Assembly (NCBI RefSeq): GCF_021044775.1
Contig: NZ_JAJNOQ010000006.1
Location: 62,001 to 126,000, forward strand
Length of the DNA: 64,000 bases
Direction: 5' to 3'
From: Paraeggerthella hominis
Lineage (GTDB): Bacteria; Actinomycetota; Coriobacteriia; Coriobacteriales; Eggerthellaceae
Under the pieces are notes generated by a model. The model saw nothing but the letters and a program-made list of their open reading frames with translations, did not search any database and was not told the origin of the DNA. Of this stretch, positions 34,783 to 43,980 are shown piece by piece; position 1 is the first letter of the stretch; every line of letters starts with the position of its first letter. The translations under genes were made by a program, and so were the position numbers.

Positions 34783-35640
34783 ATGCGAATCAACGTAAGC
34801 TCTTATATTCCCGGCGCCTCGCCGGTGCATGCGTGCGACGCACGGGTTAAGCTCGTGCTGCTTGCTGCATATTCCGCTACGTTGTTTTTGGTGCATACGT
34901 GGATTGGCCTGGGGTTGTGCGCGTTGCTGTTCGCTGCTGTTGCGATGGCGTCGACGGTGCCCGCTCGAAGGCTGTTCGGTTTGATGCTGCCGGTGTACGT
35001 GATCGTTGCGTTCACGGTGGTGTTCAATGCGTTTTCGTTCGATGTGGCCCAGGCGGCTGCTGCAGGCGCCCCTTCGGGGTTGGGCGACGTGTCGGCGGGT
35101 TTTTTGGGCGCATGGTCCCCGATTGCTTTGTTTGGCACGTTCGGATTCGTGCCTGCGGGATTTGCGCGCGGCTGCTTCTTCGCCGTGCGGATCATCTTGC
35201 TTGTGGTGGGCAGCCTGGTGGTTACCTACACTACTACGTCGACTGAGTTGACCAATGCGTTAAGCAGTTTTCTTCGCCCCTTGCGACGTCTTGGCGTTCC
35301 GGTGGACGATATAGCCATGGTGTTCTCGCTCGCGTTGCGCTTCATTCCCGTTACCGCCGAAGAGCTGGCGCGCGTGCACGATGCGCAGCAAGCGCGCGGC
35401 GCATCGTTCGACGCAGGCGGGTTGTGGCAGCGTTTGCGGGCTTGGCAGACGGTGCTCATCCCCTTGTTCGTGGGGTTGTTTCGCCGTGCCGACTCGCTGG
35501 CTGTGGCCATGGATGCGCGCTGCTACGGCGCCCCCGACGTGGAACGCACCTCGCTTGCGCCACGCGCGTTCTCGTTGGCGAGCGGCGTGGTGCTGGCGGC
35601 AGGGTTGGCGGTGTGCGCGGTATTGTCGATTTTGCTGTGA
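34783..35640 (+). CDS. ecfT: ECF transporter transmembrane subunit EcfT
   Basis: Shared membrane coupling subunit of energy-coupling factor vitamin transporters, 285 residues. Six or so hydrophobic segments, an N-terminal SYIPGASPVHACDARVKL typical of the family, and the two coupling-helix motifs with the ARG signature (HDAQQARGASFD and VAMDARCYGAPD). No ecfA ATPases follow, unlike the usual ecfA1-ecfA2-ecfT order after rplQ. ATG 34783 has no ribosome site; CATACT at 34771-34776 hints at a leaderless message. Functional partner of the RibU-like protein at 30297 is likely. Confidence 0.85.
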   Translation: MRINVSSYIPGASPVHACDARVKLVLLAAYSATLFLVHTWIGLGLCALLFAAVAMASTVPARRLFGLMLPVYVIVAFTVVFNAFSFDVAQAAAAGAPSGLGDVSAGFLGAWSPIALFGTFGFVPAGFARGCFFAVRIILLVVGSLVVTYTTTSTELTNALSSFLRPLRRLGVPVDDIAMVFSLALRFIPVTAEELARVHDAQQARGASFDAGGLWQRLRAWQTVLIPLFVGLFRRADSLAVAMDARCYGAPDVERTSLAPRAFSLASGVVLAAGLAVCAVLSILL

Positions 35641-35823
35641 ACCTGCATTCGAGGCTGTACGTTTCTTAGCGCCTGGGTAGCTCCTTTCTTGCCGTTCTTC
35701 GATCCTGCGGGCTGCCGTTCGTCGCTGCGGTTATGGGAAACGCGCAGGGTTGCCGTCTCCCGGTTTCCGACGTGCTATGATTGCTCTTGATGTAAATCGT
35801 CATCATCCTACGAGGAGGCATTC

Positions 35824-37116
35824 ATGAGCGTCATCATCGATGTGTTCGGTCGCGAGATTCTCGACTCGCGCGGCAATCCGACCGTGGAAGTTGAGGTCGT
35901 GCTGGAGGACGGTTCGTTCGGCCGCGCGGCTGTGCCGTCGGGTGCTTCGACTGGCGCGTTCGAGGCTGTTGAGCTGCGAGATTGCGATAAGGGTCGCTAT
36001 TTGGGCAAGGGGACGCTCGATGCGGTTGCTCATGTGAACGGCGAAATCGCCGACGCCCTGATTGGCGTGGAAGCCGACGACCAGCGCTTCGTCGACGACA
36101 TTATGCTGGAAATCGACGGCACCGACAACAAGGGCGCGCTGGGCGCGAACGCCATCCTGGGCGCGTCCCTGGCCGTGGCGAAGGCTGCTGCAGAGTCCGC
36201 CGAACTTCCTCTGTACAAGTACGTCGGCGGTGTGAACGCGCATCTGCTTCCCACGCCCATGATGAACATTCTGAACGGCGGCGCGCATGCCGACAACAAC
36301 GTGGACTTCCAGGAGTTCATGATCATGCCGGTCGGCGCCGACTCGTTTGCCGAAGCGCTGCGCTGGTGCGCTGAGATCTACCACACGCTGAAGAAGGTTC
36401 TGCACGATGCCGGCCTTGGCGGCGGCGTGGGCGATGAAGGCGGTTTCGCTCCGAACTTCAAGACGAACGAAGAGCCGCTCGAGTACGTGATGAAGGCATG
36501 CGAGGCTGCTGGCTACAAGCCCGGTTCCGACATCATGTTCGCTATGGACCCGGCTTCGACCGAGTTTTACGATGCCGAGAAGCAGAAGTACGTGCTGGCC
36601 GGCGAAGGCCGCGAGCTGACGAGCGCCGAAATGGTCGACTACTGGGAGGCTTTGGTCAACAAGTACCCCATCATCTCCATCGAAGACGGCATGGCCGAAG
36701 AGGACTGGGACGGCTGGAAGCAGCTGACCGAGCGCATCGGCGATCGCGTGCAGCTGGTGGGCGACGACCTGTTCGTCACGAATTCCAAGCGTCTTGCCAA
36801 GGGCATCGAGATGGGCTGCGCGAACGCCATTCTTATCAAGGTGAACCAGATTGGCAGCTTGACCGAGACGCTTGAGGCCATCGAAATGGCGAAGCAGGCC
36901 GGCTATGCGTGCGTCATGAGCCACCGCTCGGGCGAGACCGAGGACACCACCATCGCCGACCTGTCCGTGGCCTGCAACACCGGCCAGATCAAGACGGGCG
37001 CGCCGTGCCGCAGCGACCGCGTGGCGAAGTACAACCAGCTGCTTCGCATCGAGGAAGAGCTTGACGCTCAGTCGACGTATGCCGGTATGGCTGCGTTCTA
37101 CAACATCAAGCGCTAG
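35824..37116 (+). CDS. eno: Enolase
   Basis: Glycolytic 2-phosphoglycerate dehydratase, 430 residues. Visible motifs include GREILDSRGNPTVEVEV, PSGASTGAFEAVELRD, the Mg2+-binding Asp/Glu in FAMDPASTEFYD, SIEDGMAEEDW and VGDDLFVTN, catalytic Lys in ILIKVNQIGSLTE and the signature VMSHRSGETEDTTIADL. ATG 35824 has ACGAGGAGG upstream. It is monocistronic. Confidence 0.97.
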   Translation: MSVIIDVFGREILDSRGNPTVEVEVVLEDGSFGRAAVPSGASTGAFEAVELRDCDKGRYLGKGTLDAVAHVNGEIADALIGVEADDQRFVDDIMLEIDGTDNKGALGANAILGASLAVAKAAAESAELPLYKYVGGVNAHLLPTPMMNILNGGAHADNNVDFQEFMIMPVGADSFAEALRWCAEIYHTLKKVLHDAGLGGGVGDEGGFAPNFKTNEEPLEYVMKACEAAGYKPGSDIMFAMDPASTEFYDAEKQKYVLAGEGRELTSAEMVDYWEALVNKYPIISIEDGMAEEDWDGWKQLTERIGDRVQLVGDDLFVTNSKRLAKGIEMGCANAILIKVNQIGSLTETLEAIEMAKQAGYACVMSHRSGETEDTTIADLSVACNTGQIKTGAPCRSDRVAKYNQLLRIEEELDAQSTYAGMAAFYNIKR

Positions 37117-37166
37117 AGTTATCTGCAAAATCGAGAGGCGTGCGAAATTCATGCCTTTCGGCGGAA

Positions 37167-37208
37167 GAAGCCGCCAGCCTCCTTGGGGGGCTGGCGGCTT
37201 CGTTCTTG
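37167..37208 (+). terminator. Enolase terminator
   Basis: Thirteen-bp perfect stem GAAGCCGCCAGCC/GGCTGGCGGCTTC (37167-37201), then GTTCTTGTGG. Confidence 0.88.
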
Positions 37209-37224
37209 TGGTACGACTGTCTTT

Positions 37225-38073
37225 TTAGGCGGTTTTCATTGCCTCGATTGCTTGGATGAGTCGTTTCGAGTCGGTTACGTTGCCGAACACGCCTCCCTGC
37301 ATCTTGATGGATTTAATGGCGGCTTCATGGTTGCCCGGGTCGGTGGCCCCTGTGCCGTCTTTCATGAGAATGCACCAGTATCCGTAATCGTTGGCTTCGC
37401 GCATGATGGTATGTACGCATACGTCGGTGGTGATTCCGCAGATGACGATATGCGTGATACCGAGATTTTTCAGTACCATATGGATGGTGCTTGAGCCGAA
37501 CGCCCCTTTTCCTGCTTTATCCACTATGAATTCTCCTGGTATGGGCTTCACGCGTTCGTGCAGATTCCAATTCTCCTGACCGCGTACGAGTAGGCGTCCC
37601 ATGCCCTGCTCTGGTTTATCGCCGATTCCTACGCCGTTGCCGATGATTTTGCTGCGTAGGATTTTATTGAACGGCGCATCGGATAGGTCGGGCAAGTGGC
37701 CTTCTCTTGTGTGGATAACGTTCATGTCGGTTGTGCGAACGGCGGCCAAGGCACGCTCGATAGGGCCTAGCGCTGATGCCGTCTGCTGAAGGTCGTAGCC
37801 CATTACGTCGACATAACCGTTCTTGCCGCAGAAATCGATTTGCATGTCAACGCAGATGAACGCCGTTCGCGCTGAGTCCATCTCGACATAGGCGGTGTCC
37901 CCGAAGTTCGGGCAGTCCTCCACGGGCAAGGTCACAAGGGTCCCGATCGGGTTGCCGTAGAGCCACGAGGGATAGTGAAACGTTCGGGTTTCGAGGAAGT
38001 CCTCGTAAGCTTCGTCCACCCGTTTCAGCATGGTGCCCCTGGCTTCGTCGTGGATTTTTGGCGCGTCGATCAT
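37225..38073 (-). CDS. Isochorismatase-like cysteine hydrolase (amidase)
   Basis: Cysteine hydrolase of 282 residues. The catalytic triad is visible: Asp76 in FICVDMQIDF, Lys186 in IVDKAGKGAF and Cys219 in CGITTDVCVHTIM. This family includes N-carbamoylsarcosine amidase, ureidoacrylate hydrolase and biuret hydrolase, all of which split amide or ureido groups. The N-terminal 65 residues are longer than the family core. It lies 28 bases after the NCS2 permease gene on the same strand, with AAGGAG before its ATG, so they form an operon. It likely acts on an amide in the ring-opening pathway of this region. Confidence 0.82.
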   Translation of the reverse strand: MIDAPKIHDEARGTMLKRVDEAYEDFLETRTFHYPSWLYGNPIGTLVTLPVEDCPNFGDTAYVEMDSARTAFICVDMQIDFCGKNGYVDVMGYDLQQTASALGPIERALAAVRTTDMNVIHTREGHLPDLSDAPFNKILRSKIIGNGVGIGDKPEQGMGRLLVRGQENWNLHERVKPIPGEFIVDKAGKGAFGSSTIHMVLKNLGITHIVICGITTDVCVHTIMREANDYGYWCILMKDGTGATDPGNHEAAIKSIKMQGGVFGNVTDSKRLIQAIEAMKTA

Positions 38074-38101
38074 ATCTGTCTCCTTTTATGTTGTCGGACG
38101 A

Positions 38102-39484
38102 CTACTTTGTTTCGTCGGTCGAGTTGGTGATACGGGGTGGGTTTTCGGCGTACGCCGTGCTGGTCGTATCGGCTGCGTAGCGACACTGCGGCTTTCTCAT
38201 AACGAGTTGTTCCATGATTACCGTCAGGATGATCACCATGATTACGGGGTTCTTGAGCAGGGTGGAAACAAGGCGCGGGGTTTCGGAGAAGAAGGAATCG
38301 GGCAGAAACGATGTGCCGAGCGCAAGGAAGACCGAGAATCCGACGATGAATATTTCGCGCGTATTGAACGCGCCCGCTTGAACCATGGTGCGTGCACCAA
38401 TCCCGATGAGCGTGCAAGCCACCCCTATGAGCACGGCTCCGGCTACAGATTCGGGCATGGCGGCCATCACTCCTCCGATGGTGCCGAAAAAACTCATGAC
38501 AATGCATGCGATGCTTGCACATATCAAGAAGAACCTGGAGGCTACGCGGGTTAGCAGCACGAATCCTAAGTTCTCTCCGTATGGTGCGGTCGGCGGGGCT
38601 CCCAAGGTGCCTGTTAGGCAATGCTCGATCAAGCCGAATATCGTGAACGTGCGTCGGTGTTCTCGTTCGGTTTGTTTTGCGTCGACGATTTCCGAATACC
38701 CTTCAACGTTGCCGTACGCGTTCGCCGATGCGAATATCGTCACTACGGTCATGGTGACGATGAGATCGATCGGCGGAAGCGATATGCCGTAAGGGAACAG
38801 TTGGGGAATGGTGAAAACCGGCATGGAAGCTACGAGACCCCAGTCAAATTTACCCAAGGCTATAAACGCAAGGTAGCCTATAACGATGGTTATGAGCACG
38901 GGGACGGTGGCAATCAGGCCGCGTCCTTTGATGGACAGCCATCCGCAGAACAACGCCAGCCCGATGCCCAGAGCGAAGGGCATCGAAAACCCGTCCGATG
39001 CCACCAAGCTGACGCCGGTGGTGCTGGTGGAGAGGCCCACCATGAGTATCATGGCTCCTGAAACAAGCGGGGTCCATACGCTGCCGATCTTATCCATGAT
39101 GCCAAGCGCACTCAAAATGGCTACGATGATGCCCGCTATGATGAAGGCGTTGAAAGACTCCAGGGCGTAATCTGCCCCTCCGACGGAACAGGCGGCCACA
39201 ATGGCCAGCGAGGGGATGATGTTGGGACCCGAAATCATGGCAAGTCGATGCCCAAAGAGGGCTTGCAGCAAGGTTGATGCACCGATGACGAACACTACCC
39301 GCGTCATGTATAGGCAGAGATCCTGCCCTTCGAACCCAAGGCCTTTCCCAACGATGGAGTACCCCCAGACCACGGGATAGAACATGATCATAATCCATTG
39401 AGCCGAATACAGTATGGCGTCGCGCTTTGTCCGAGGCGTATCGTCCGGGCCATATACGAGCTTGTTGGCAGAGTTGGAGGACAT
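38102..39484 (-). CDS. NCS2-family nucleobase/urate-type permease
   Basis: Membrane transporter of 460 residues, 12-14 hydrophobic segments. The family signature is seen in APPTAPYGENLGFVLLTRVASR (ENxGxxxxTRVxSR), with MISGPNIIPS-type helices earlier. NCS2 members carry uracil, xanthine, urate and related rings. The ATG at 39484 has AAGGAGGG eight bases upstream and is chosen over a frame 76 codons longer that crosses the intergenic region. It is first gene of an operon with the cysteine hydrolase and diverges from the PucR regulator, which probably controls it. Confidence 0.87.
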   Translation of the reverse strand: MSSNSANKLVYGPDDTPRTKRDAILYSAQWIMIMFYPVVWGYSIVGKGLGFEGQDLCLYMTRVVFVIGASTLLQALFGHRLAMISGPNIIPSLAIVAACSVGGADYALESFNAFIIAGIIVAILSALGIMDKIGSVWTPLVSGAMILMVGLSTSTTGVSLVASDGFSMPFALGIGLALFCGWLSIKGRGLIATVPVLITIVIGYLAFIALGKFDWGLVASMPVFTIPQLFPYGISLPPIDLIVTMTVVTIFASANAYGNVEGYSEIVDAKQTEREHRRTFTIFGLIEHCLTGTLGAPPTAPYGENLGFVLLTRVASRFFLICASIACIVMSFFGTIGGVMAAMPESVAGAVLIGVACTLIGIGARTMVQAGAFNTREIFIVGFSVFLALGTSFLPDSFFSETPRLVSTLLKNPVIMVIILTVIMEQLVMRKPQCRYAADTTSTAYAENPPRITNSTDETK

Positions 39485-39589
39485 GGGGCATTCCCTCCTT
39501 TCGACCATGCGTCCGAGCATGGCGAGCGGCTGAACAATGCTGGCGAGGAGGATGCGCGTCCTTGTGTAGACAATCTTACAGAATTGATG

Positions 39590-39628
39590 CATCGGGGTCT
39601 TTGTCAGTTGTTGCCAAAGACCCCGATG
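39590..39628. promoter_or_regulatory. 14-bp perfect inverted repeat between permease and pucR
   Basis: CATCGGGGTCTTTG (39590-39603) and CAAAGACCCCGATG (39615-39628), 11-base loop, midway between the two divergent starts. It may be an operator for the PucR-type regulator, or a structured leader of the permease message. Confidence 0.6.
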
Positions 39629-39706
39629 GTAATTTGGCAGCAGAAAATCATGTCTTTCCACTAGGATAAATAGTGCGCTTCCGTGTGCGATGGCAAAGGG
39701 GGCTTC

Positions 39707-41329
39707 ATGCACAAAACAGTCAGGGATATGTTTGGTCTTGAAAGTTTCGAGGGCGCTAAGGTTGTCGCAGGGGAAAGCGGCTTGTCGAACACCGTTGTAG
39801 GGGCATCCCTTATGGAGGTTCCCGACGTGTTCCCTTATTTGGAACGGGATACGCTTCTGCTGACCACGCTGTTTCCCATTGCCGACGATGCCGAGCGCAT
39901 GGATGACTTCATAGCCCGGGTATACGAGTGCGGCGTGGCCGGCGTGTGTATAAAGCCCTTGCGCTATATTGGGAAAATACCGGAACGTATGCTCCAGCAG
40001 GCTGATGAGCTGGGAGTCCCCGTGCTCGAACTGCCGCCTGACGCCAATCTTTCAAACATGGCCAACCAGATACTCTCCCTATCGTTGAACGAATACATCG
40101 CGCAGCTTCAATTCCGCAGCCATGTGCACAATGTGCTGGCTGAGCTTTTACTGAACGATTCGGATGTGCAGGCGCTCGTAGAGTGCTTGGGCGTGCTTGT
40201 GGAAAGGGATGTTTGCGTGCTGGACAAGGACATGAAGATCATGTGCGCCGCGTCGGCTGCCGGCCAGCTTTTCGAAGAGGGCGCGCTTGCCGATCGGGTT
40301 GATCCTCGGAGTATGCTGGAGCGCAGACGCAAATTATTGATCGACCACAGCTTGTATCCTATTGTCGCCGGCAAGCATCGATTCGGGTATGTTTACGTTT
40401 TAGACTATCCAGCCGATTCGAATGACCGCATCAGCATCGATATAGCTGTGGAGCAGTCTGCTATTTTGCTTGCAGCGCTGTTTCTTAAAACGGATGCGGT
40501 GTTTAAGAATCAGAAGAACTTTCGCGATGTGTTCATTCGAGACCTGTTGCAGGGCAAAGTGAAGTCACCTATCGAGATCGAGAATAAGACGAAGGCGTTC
40601 GGCATGTCCCTTGTGTTCCCGCAGCCGGTCATTTGCTTGAAGGCATTCACGGAGGATGAAATTGCCCGCAAGGAGTTCTATGACAGGGCGATCAACACCG
40701 GTCTTTTCGATGAATGGTACGCTAAGCTGGGGGATCGTTTGATCCAGCGGGTGTACCTGGTGTATTTCAATGACGCCATCGTGGTGCTGGGAGGCGTTGC
40801 CGACGAGGATCGATTAGTGGCTTTGTTCCGGAGCATCATGCCCGATCTTATTGCGTTGGCTCGTGCCAAAAGCGTGAAGATAGGAGTGGGAATATCAGAC
40901 TCATGCGACCATATTCAGGCGCTCGATATGGCGTACGCGCAGGCTATGAGCGTGCTTAAAACGGGAGGGGCTCTGAACAAGCAGTCATTCGTCGACACGT
41001 ACTCCAAGCATCGGGTGTTCTCTATTATCGAAAACGTAAGCAACGTTGACACGCTGAAGCAGTTTGTTCGCGACAAGATAGGGGTGCTTATTGATTACGA
41101 TCATAAAAACGGCACCGATCTCATGGAGACGCTCGGACTTCTGATAGAAGGGGACCTGAACTACAAACGCGTGGCAGAGCGATCGTTCATTCATTACAAC
41201 ACCGTACGGTATCGCGTGAGCAAGATCGAGCAGTTGGGGGTTGGGTTGAAGCCTGGCCGCGATTTTGCGGAAGTGGTGGTCGCTCACGATTGTTGGGTGT
41301 GGCTTCGTGCGCTTGAGGATATGGAGTAG
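39707..41329 (+). CDS. PucR-family transcriptional regulator
   Basis: 540 residues. Residues about 1-125 match the PucR N-terminal domain (TVRDMFGLESFEGAKVVAGE, then GVAGVCIKPLRYIGKIPERM), the middle is a GGDEF-like fold, and the last 60 residues are the PucR helix-turn-helix (LLIEGDLNYKRVAERSFIHYNTVRYRVSKIE). Members control purine and ureide catabolism genes and often sense a pathway intermediate. ATG 39707 has AAAGGGGG upstream. It lies between the divergent permease operon and the ring-opening hydrolase operon and could control both. Confidence 0.88.
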   Translation: MHKTVRDMFGLESFEGAKVVAGESGLSNTVVGASLMEVPDVFPYLERDTLLLTTLFPIADDAERMDDFIARVYECGVAGVCIKPLRYIGKIPERMLQQADELGVPVLELPPDANLSNMANQILSLSLNEYIAQLQFRSHVHNVLAELLLNDSDVQALVECLGVLVERDVCVLDKDMKIMCAASAAGQLFEEGALADRVDPRSMLERRRKLLIDHSLYPIVAGKHRFGYVYVLDYPADSNDRISIDIAVEQSAILLAALFLKTDAVFKNQKNFRDVFIRDLLQGKVKSPIEIENKTKAFGMSLVFPQPVICLKAFTEDEIARKEFYDRAINTGLFDEWYAKLGDRLIQRVYLVYFNDAIVVLGGVADEDRLVALFRSIMPDLIALARAKSVKIGVGISDSCDHIQALDMAYAQAMSVLKTGGALNKQSFVDTYSKHRVFSIIENVSNVDTLKQFVRDKIGVLIDYDHKNGTDLMETLGLLIEGDLNYKRVAERSFIHYNTVRYRVSKIEQLGVGLKPGRDFAEVVVAHDCWVWLRALEDME

Positions 41330-41501
41330 TTCCGTATAGCCGGTCCTTTCATAGGTGTTGGTTCGAATTGACAATGATCATCGCGATCCTTTGGTGACGA
41401 ACGACAATGACAGGTAAAAATCGCGTCCATACAATGGGTGCATAGGGATAAGCCCATTGGCCAATGGTTCTGCCCAGTCACTTCAACCAGGAGGATGCTG
41501 T

Positions 41502-42605
41502 ATGAAAAAGATCGATGTTCACAAGATCGAAATGTCCAGTCCTGATGACACACGTGGCTTGAAGAGCCTTATAGACGAAGGCGTCGTGGATCCGAAAACG
41601 ATTATTGCCGTGCTCGGTAAAACCGAAGGCAACGGTTGCGTGAACGACTTCACGCGAGGTCTTTCGACCATCGCGTTCAAATTGCTCATTGCTAAGGAAA
41701 CCGGCTGGTCTGAAGAGGATATTGCGAAGAAGGTCGCTTTCGTGATGTCCGGTGGCACTGAAGGCGTGTTAGCTCCTCATGCTTCCGTATTCTGCCGTAT
41801 CGAGGCGGAGGGCGAGCCTACGTCTGCAAAGACGCTGGCCGCAAGCTCTGGCTTCACTCGAGAGTTTCTACCTGAAGAGCAGGGAACCATGGCGGTGGTG
41901 GAGGAATGCAAGCGCGTGACGCTGGAGCTTATGGAGCAGGCTGGCATCACGTCTGCAGAAGACGTGCATTTTGTGCAGATAAAATGTCCGTTGCTTACGT
42001 CTGAGCGGATTCTTGATGCGCAGGAACGTGGTCATGATGTTGTAGTTCATGACACATACGAATCTATGGGATACAACCGCGGAGCTTCTGCATTGGGCGT
42101 CGCGCTTGCGCTTGGGGAGGCTGCCGAGGGGTCCGTCACCGGCGATGCCATTTGCAGCGATTGGTCGCTGTACTCGAAAGTGGCATCGACGTCGGCTGGT
42201 GTTGAACTGCTGAATTGCGAAATCATCTTGATGGGCAATTCTGTCGAATACGATAGCGCCTATACCATTGGGCACAGCGTCATGAAGGACGCCATTGACC
42301 TCGAGGCTGTGTTGGAGGCCATCGAGAATGCCGGCATGGAGCTCGATGGGCTGCCTACGGCGCAGCAGAAGGCAAAGATCGTCAATGCGCTTGCGAAGGC
42401 AGAGGCCGACTCGACAGGTTATGTTCGCGGTCGTCGCAATACTATGCATACTGATTCCGATATAAACCATACGCGTCATGCGCGCGGTGCCGTAGGCGGT
42501 GTGATAGCTGCTGCTGTAGGGGATCCGATGATCTACGTATCGGGCGGTGCCGAGCATCAGGGTCCGGACGGCGGCGGCCCGATTGCCGTCATCGTTGAAC
42601 GATAG
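41502..42605 (+). CDS. Ring-opening amidohydrolase (cyanurate/barbiturate hydrolase family)
   Basis: 367 residues in the small family with cyanuric acid amidohydrolase (AtzD/TrzD) and barbiturase. The family has three repeated domains, each giving a Ser/Lys dyad. Here the Lys of LGKTEGNGCVNDFTRG (Lys40) and the three Ser-bearing motifs MSGGTEGV, GASALGVALA and VSGGAEHQGPDGGGP are all intact. The enzyme hydrolyses a ring C-N bond; known substrates are cyanurate and barbiturate, so a related cyclic imide is expected. AGGAGG precedes the ATG. Putative -10 TACAAT at 41430-41435. A hairpin separates it from the transporter gene. Confidence 0.87.
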   Translation: MKKIDVHKIEMSSPDDTRGLKSLIDEGVVDPKTIIAVLGKTEGNGCVNDFTRGLSTIAFKLLIAKETGWSEEDIAKKVAFVMSGGTEGVLAPHASVFCRIEAEGEPTSAKTLAASSGFTREFLPEEQGTMAVVEECKRVTLELMEQAGITSAEDVHFVQIKCPLLTSERILDAQERGHDVVVHDTYESMGYNRGASALGVALALGEAAEGSVTGDAICSDWSLYSKVASTSAGVELLNCEIILMGNSVEYDSAYTIGHSVMKDAIDLEAVLEAIENAGMELDGLPTAQQKAKIVNALAKAEADSTGYVRGRRNTMHTDSDINHTRHARGAVGGVIAAAVGDPMIYVSGGAEHQGPDGGGPIAVIVER

Positions 42606-42611
42606 TCGAAT

Positions 42612-42650
42612 GCCCCATGCCCCGATCAGATGGGCATGGGGCTCCTTCTA
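42612..42650 (+). terminator. Hairpin between ring-opening hydrolase and transporter
   Basis: Perfect 11-bp stem GCCCCATGCCC/GGGCATGGGGC (42612-42642), then TCCTTCTAAAA. The weak T tail suggests partial termination, lowering expression of the downstream genes relative to the hydrolase. Confidence 0.6.
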
Positions 42651-42697
42651 AAACCGAAGTCTGCACCTCATAACCATTCCAGAGAGAGGATGGGAAG

Positions 42698-43960
42698 ATG
42701 CAATTTGTCTTGAGTCTTGTTCCGCTCGCTGTCATCATCGTGCTTCTGGTCATGAAAAAGCACATGCTGTTCGCGGGCCTTGTCGGGGGCTTCGCCGCTA
42801 TGATAATCGGCGGGATTTCCTTCGGCGATTTGGGCGGTGCCATGACCAAGGGTTTGGGAACCATGTTCGGCAATGTCGCGCCCATTCTGTACGCTGCGGC
42901 AGCGGCTATGGCCGGCAAAGGCGGTTGCTTTAAATCGCTGGTCAATCTCTGCGAAAAACTGCTAAAGGGTAAGTTTGCCGTGCTCGCCGCCGTGTTGGTT
43001 GTCGTGCAGGCTTGCGCTACGTACATGGCCGGTTTGTCTGCAGGGAATACCATGGTTATCGCACCTCTGGTGTTTGCCGCCATCGGCGCGGTCCCTGAAG
43101 TGGTTGCGGGCATGGCTATTGCGGGCGCCGTGTGCTTCATCACCTCCCCTGCGGGCGCGCAGGGCGTGGTCACGGCTGAGAATATTGGGATTGATGTAGT
43201 CGAGTTCGCCAATATCATGACGCCGTTCACTATCGTGTTGGTGTTGCTGGCAGCCGCCCTTGCCTTCTATGGGGTGTACCGTCGCGGCACCATGGTGGCC
43301 GATCGCGCGGCTAAGGCATCTGAGGGGGTTGTGGAGGAATCCGTCAGCAATGCGAAGCTGTTCGTGCAATCCATTCCCGTTATCGTGTTGCTGCTTATGG
43401 TGGTTCTTGGCGGTTGGGTCAACGGCTTGGTGGGCTCGCATGTTATCGTTCCCGCCGTCACCGTATGCGTCGTCTGCATTCTCATCGTCATGTGCACGCC
43501 GCTCGACATCGAGGGAACCTGCAATGCGCTTATCGACGGATCTCAGTTCATTCTGACGACCATGTTCTCGGTAGGCATCTTCTTGGGATTCATCAACCTT
43601 ATGGAGCAGATTGGCGCATTTTCCAATATTGCTTCTATTGCGAGCGCGGTGCCGACGTTCATTATGCTTCCGGTGGCTATGATCATCGGTTTCTTGATCG
43701 CCATACCTTCGGGCGCGTATTGCGCCGGTGTGCTCACGCTGATTCTGCCTACCATGGCGCTTATGGGGTTTTCTCCTATCGCCATGGGCCTTATTGCGTT
43801 GGCTACCGGCTTGGGAACCCAAATCAGCCCTGTTCAGATCAATGTCGTTGCGCTTTCGAATGGATTTGACAAGAGCATAATGGATATCGTGAAGAACAAC
43901 ATGAAGTACATGGTTGGCATGCTTGTCCTGCTGATCGCGGTTTCGTTCTTCTTCGCATAA
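42698..43960 (+). CDS. Carboxylate-type secondary transporter
   Basis: Membrane protein, 420 residues, 11-12 hydrophobic segments. Two similar re-entrant-like motifs stand out: AGLSAGNTMVIAPLVFAAIG plus TSPAGAQGVVTAENIG in the first half and IPSGAYCAGVLTLILPTMAL plus LGTQISPVQINVVAL in the second. This layout is that of the ion transporter superfamily (CitMHS/DcuC/GntP-like), which mostly moves dicarboxylates and other organic acids. GAGAGAGGATGG precedes the ATG. In this operon it could export a carboxylate end product or import the substrate. Confidence 0.7.
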   Translation: MQFVLSLVPLAVIIVLLVMKKHMLFAGLVGGFAAMIIGGISFGDLGGAMTKGLGTMFGNVAPILYAAAAAMAGKGGCFKSLVNLCEKLLKGKFAVLAAVLVVVQACATYMAGLSAGNTMVIAPLVFAAIGAVPEVVAGMAIAGAVCFITSPAGAQGVVTAENIGIDVVEFANIMTPFTIVLVLLAAALAFYGVYRRGTMVADRAAKASEGVVEESVSNAKLFVQSIPVIVLLLMVVLGGWVNGLVGSHVIVPAVTVCVVCILIVMCTPLDIEGTCNALIDGSQFILTTMFSVGIFLGFINLMEQIGAFSNIASIASAVPTFIMLPVAMIIGFLIAIPSGAYCAGVLTLILPTMALMGFSPIAMGLIALATGLGTQISPVQINVVALSNGFDKSIMDIVKNNMKYMVGMLVLLIAVSFFFA

Positions 43961-43980
43961 GGGTACGGTTGGGGGCGTTC

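Noticed and set aside
39485..39706. Possible purine riboswitch before the NCS2 permease
   Set aside because: A perfect hairpin is present but the three-way-junction core bases of purine aptamers were not found.
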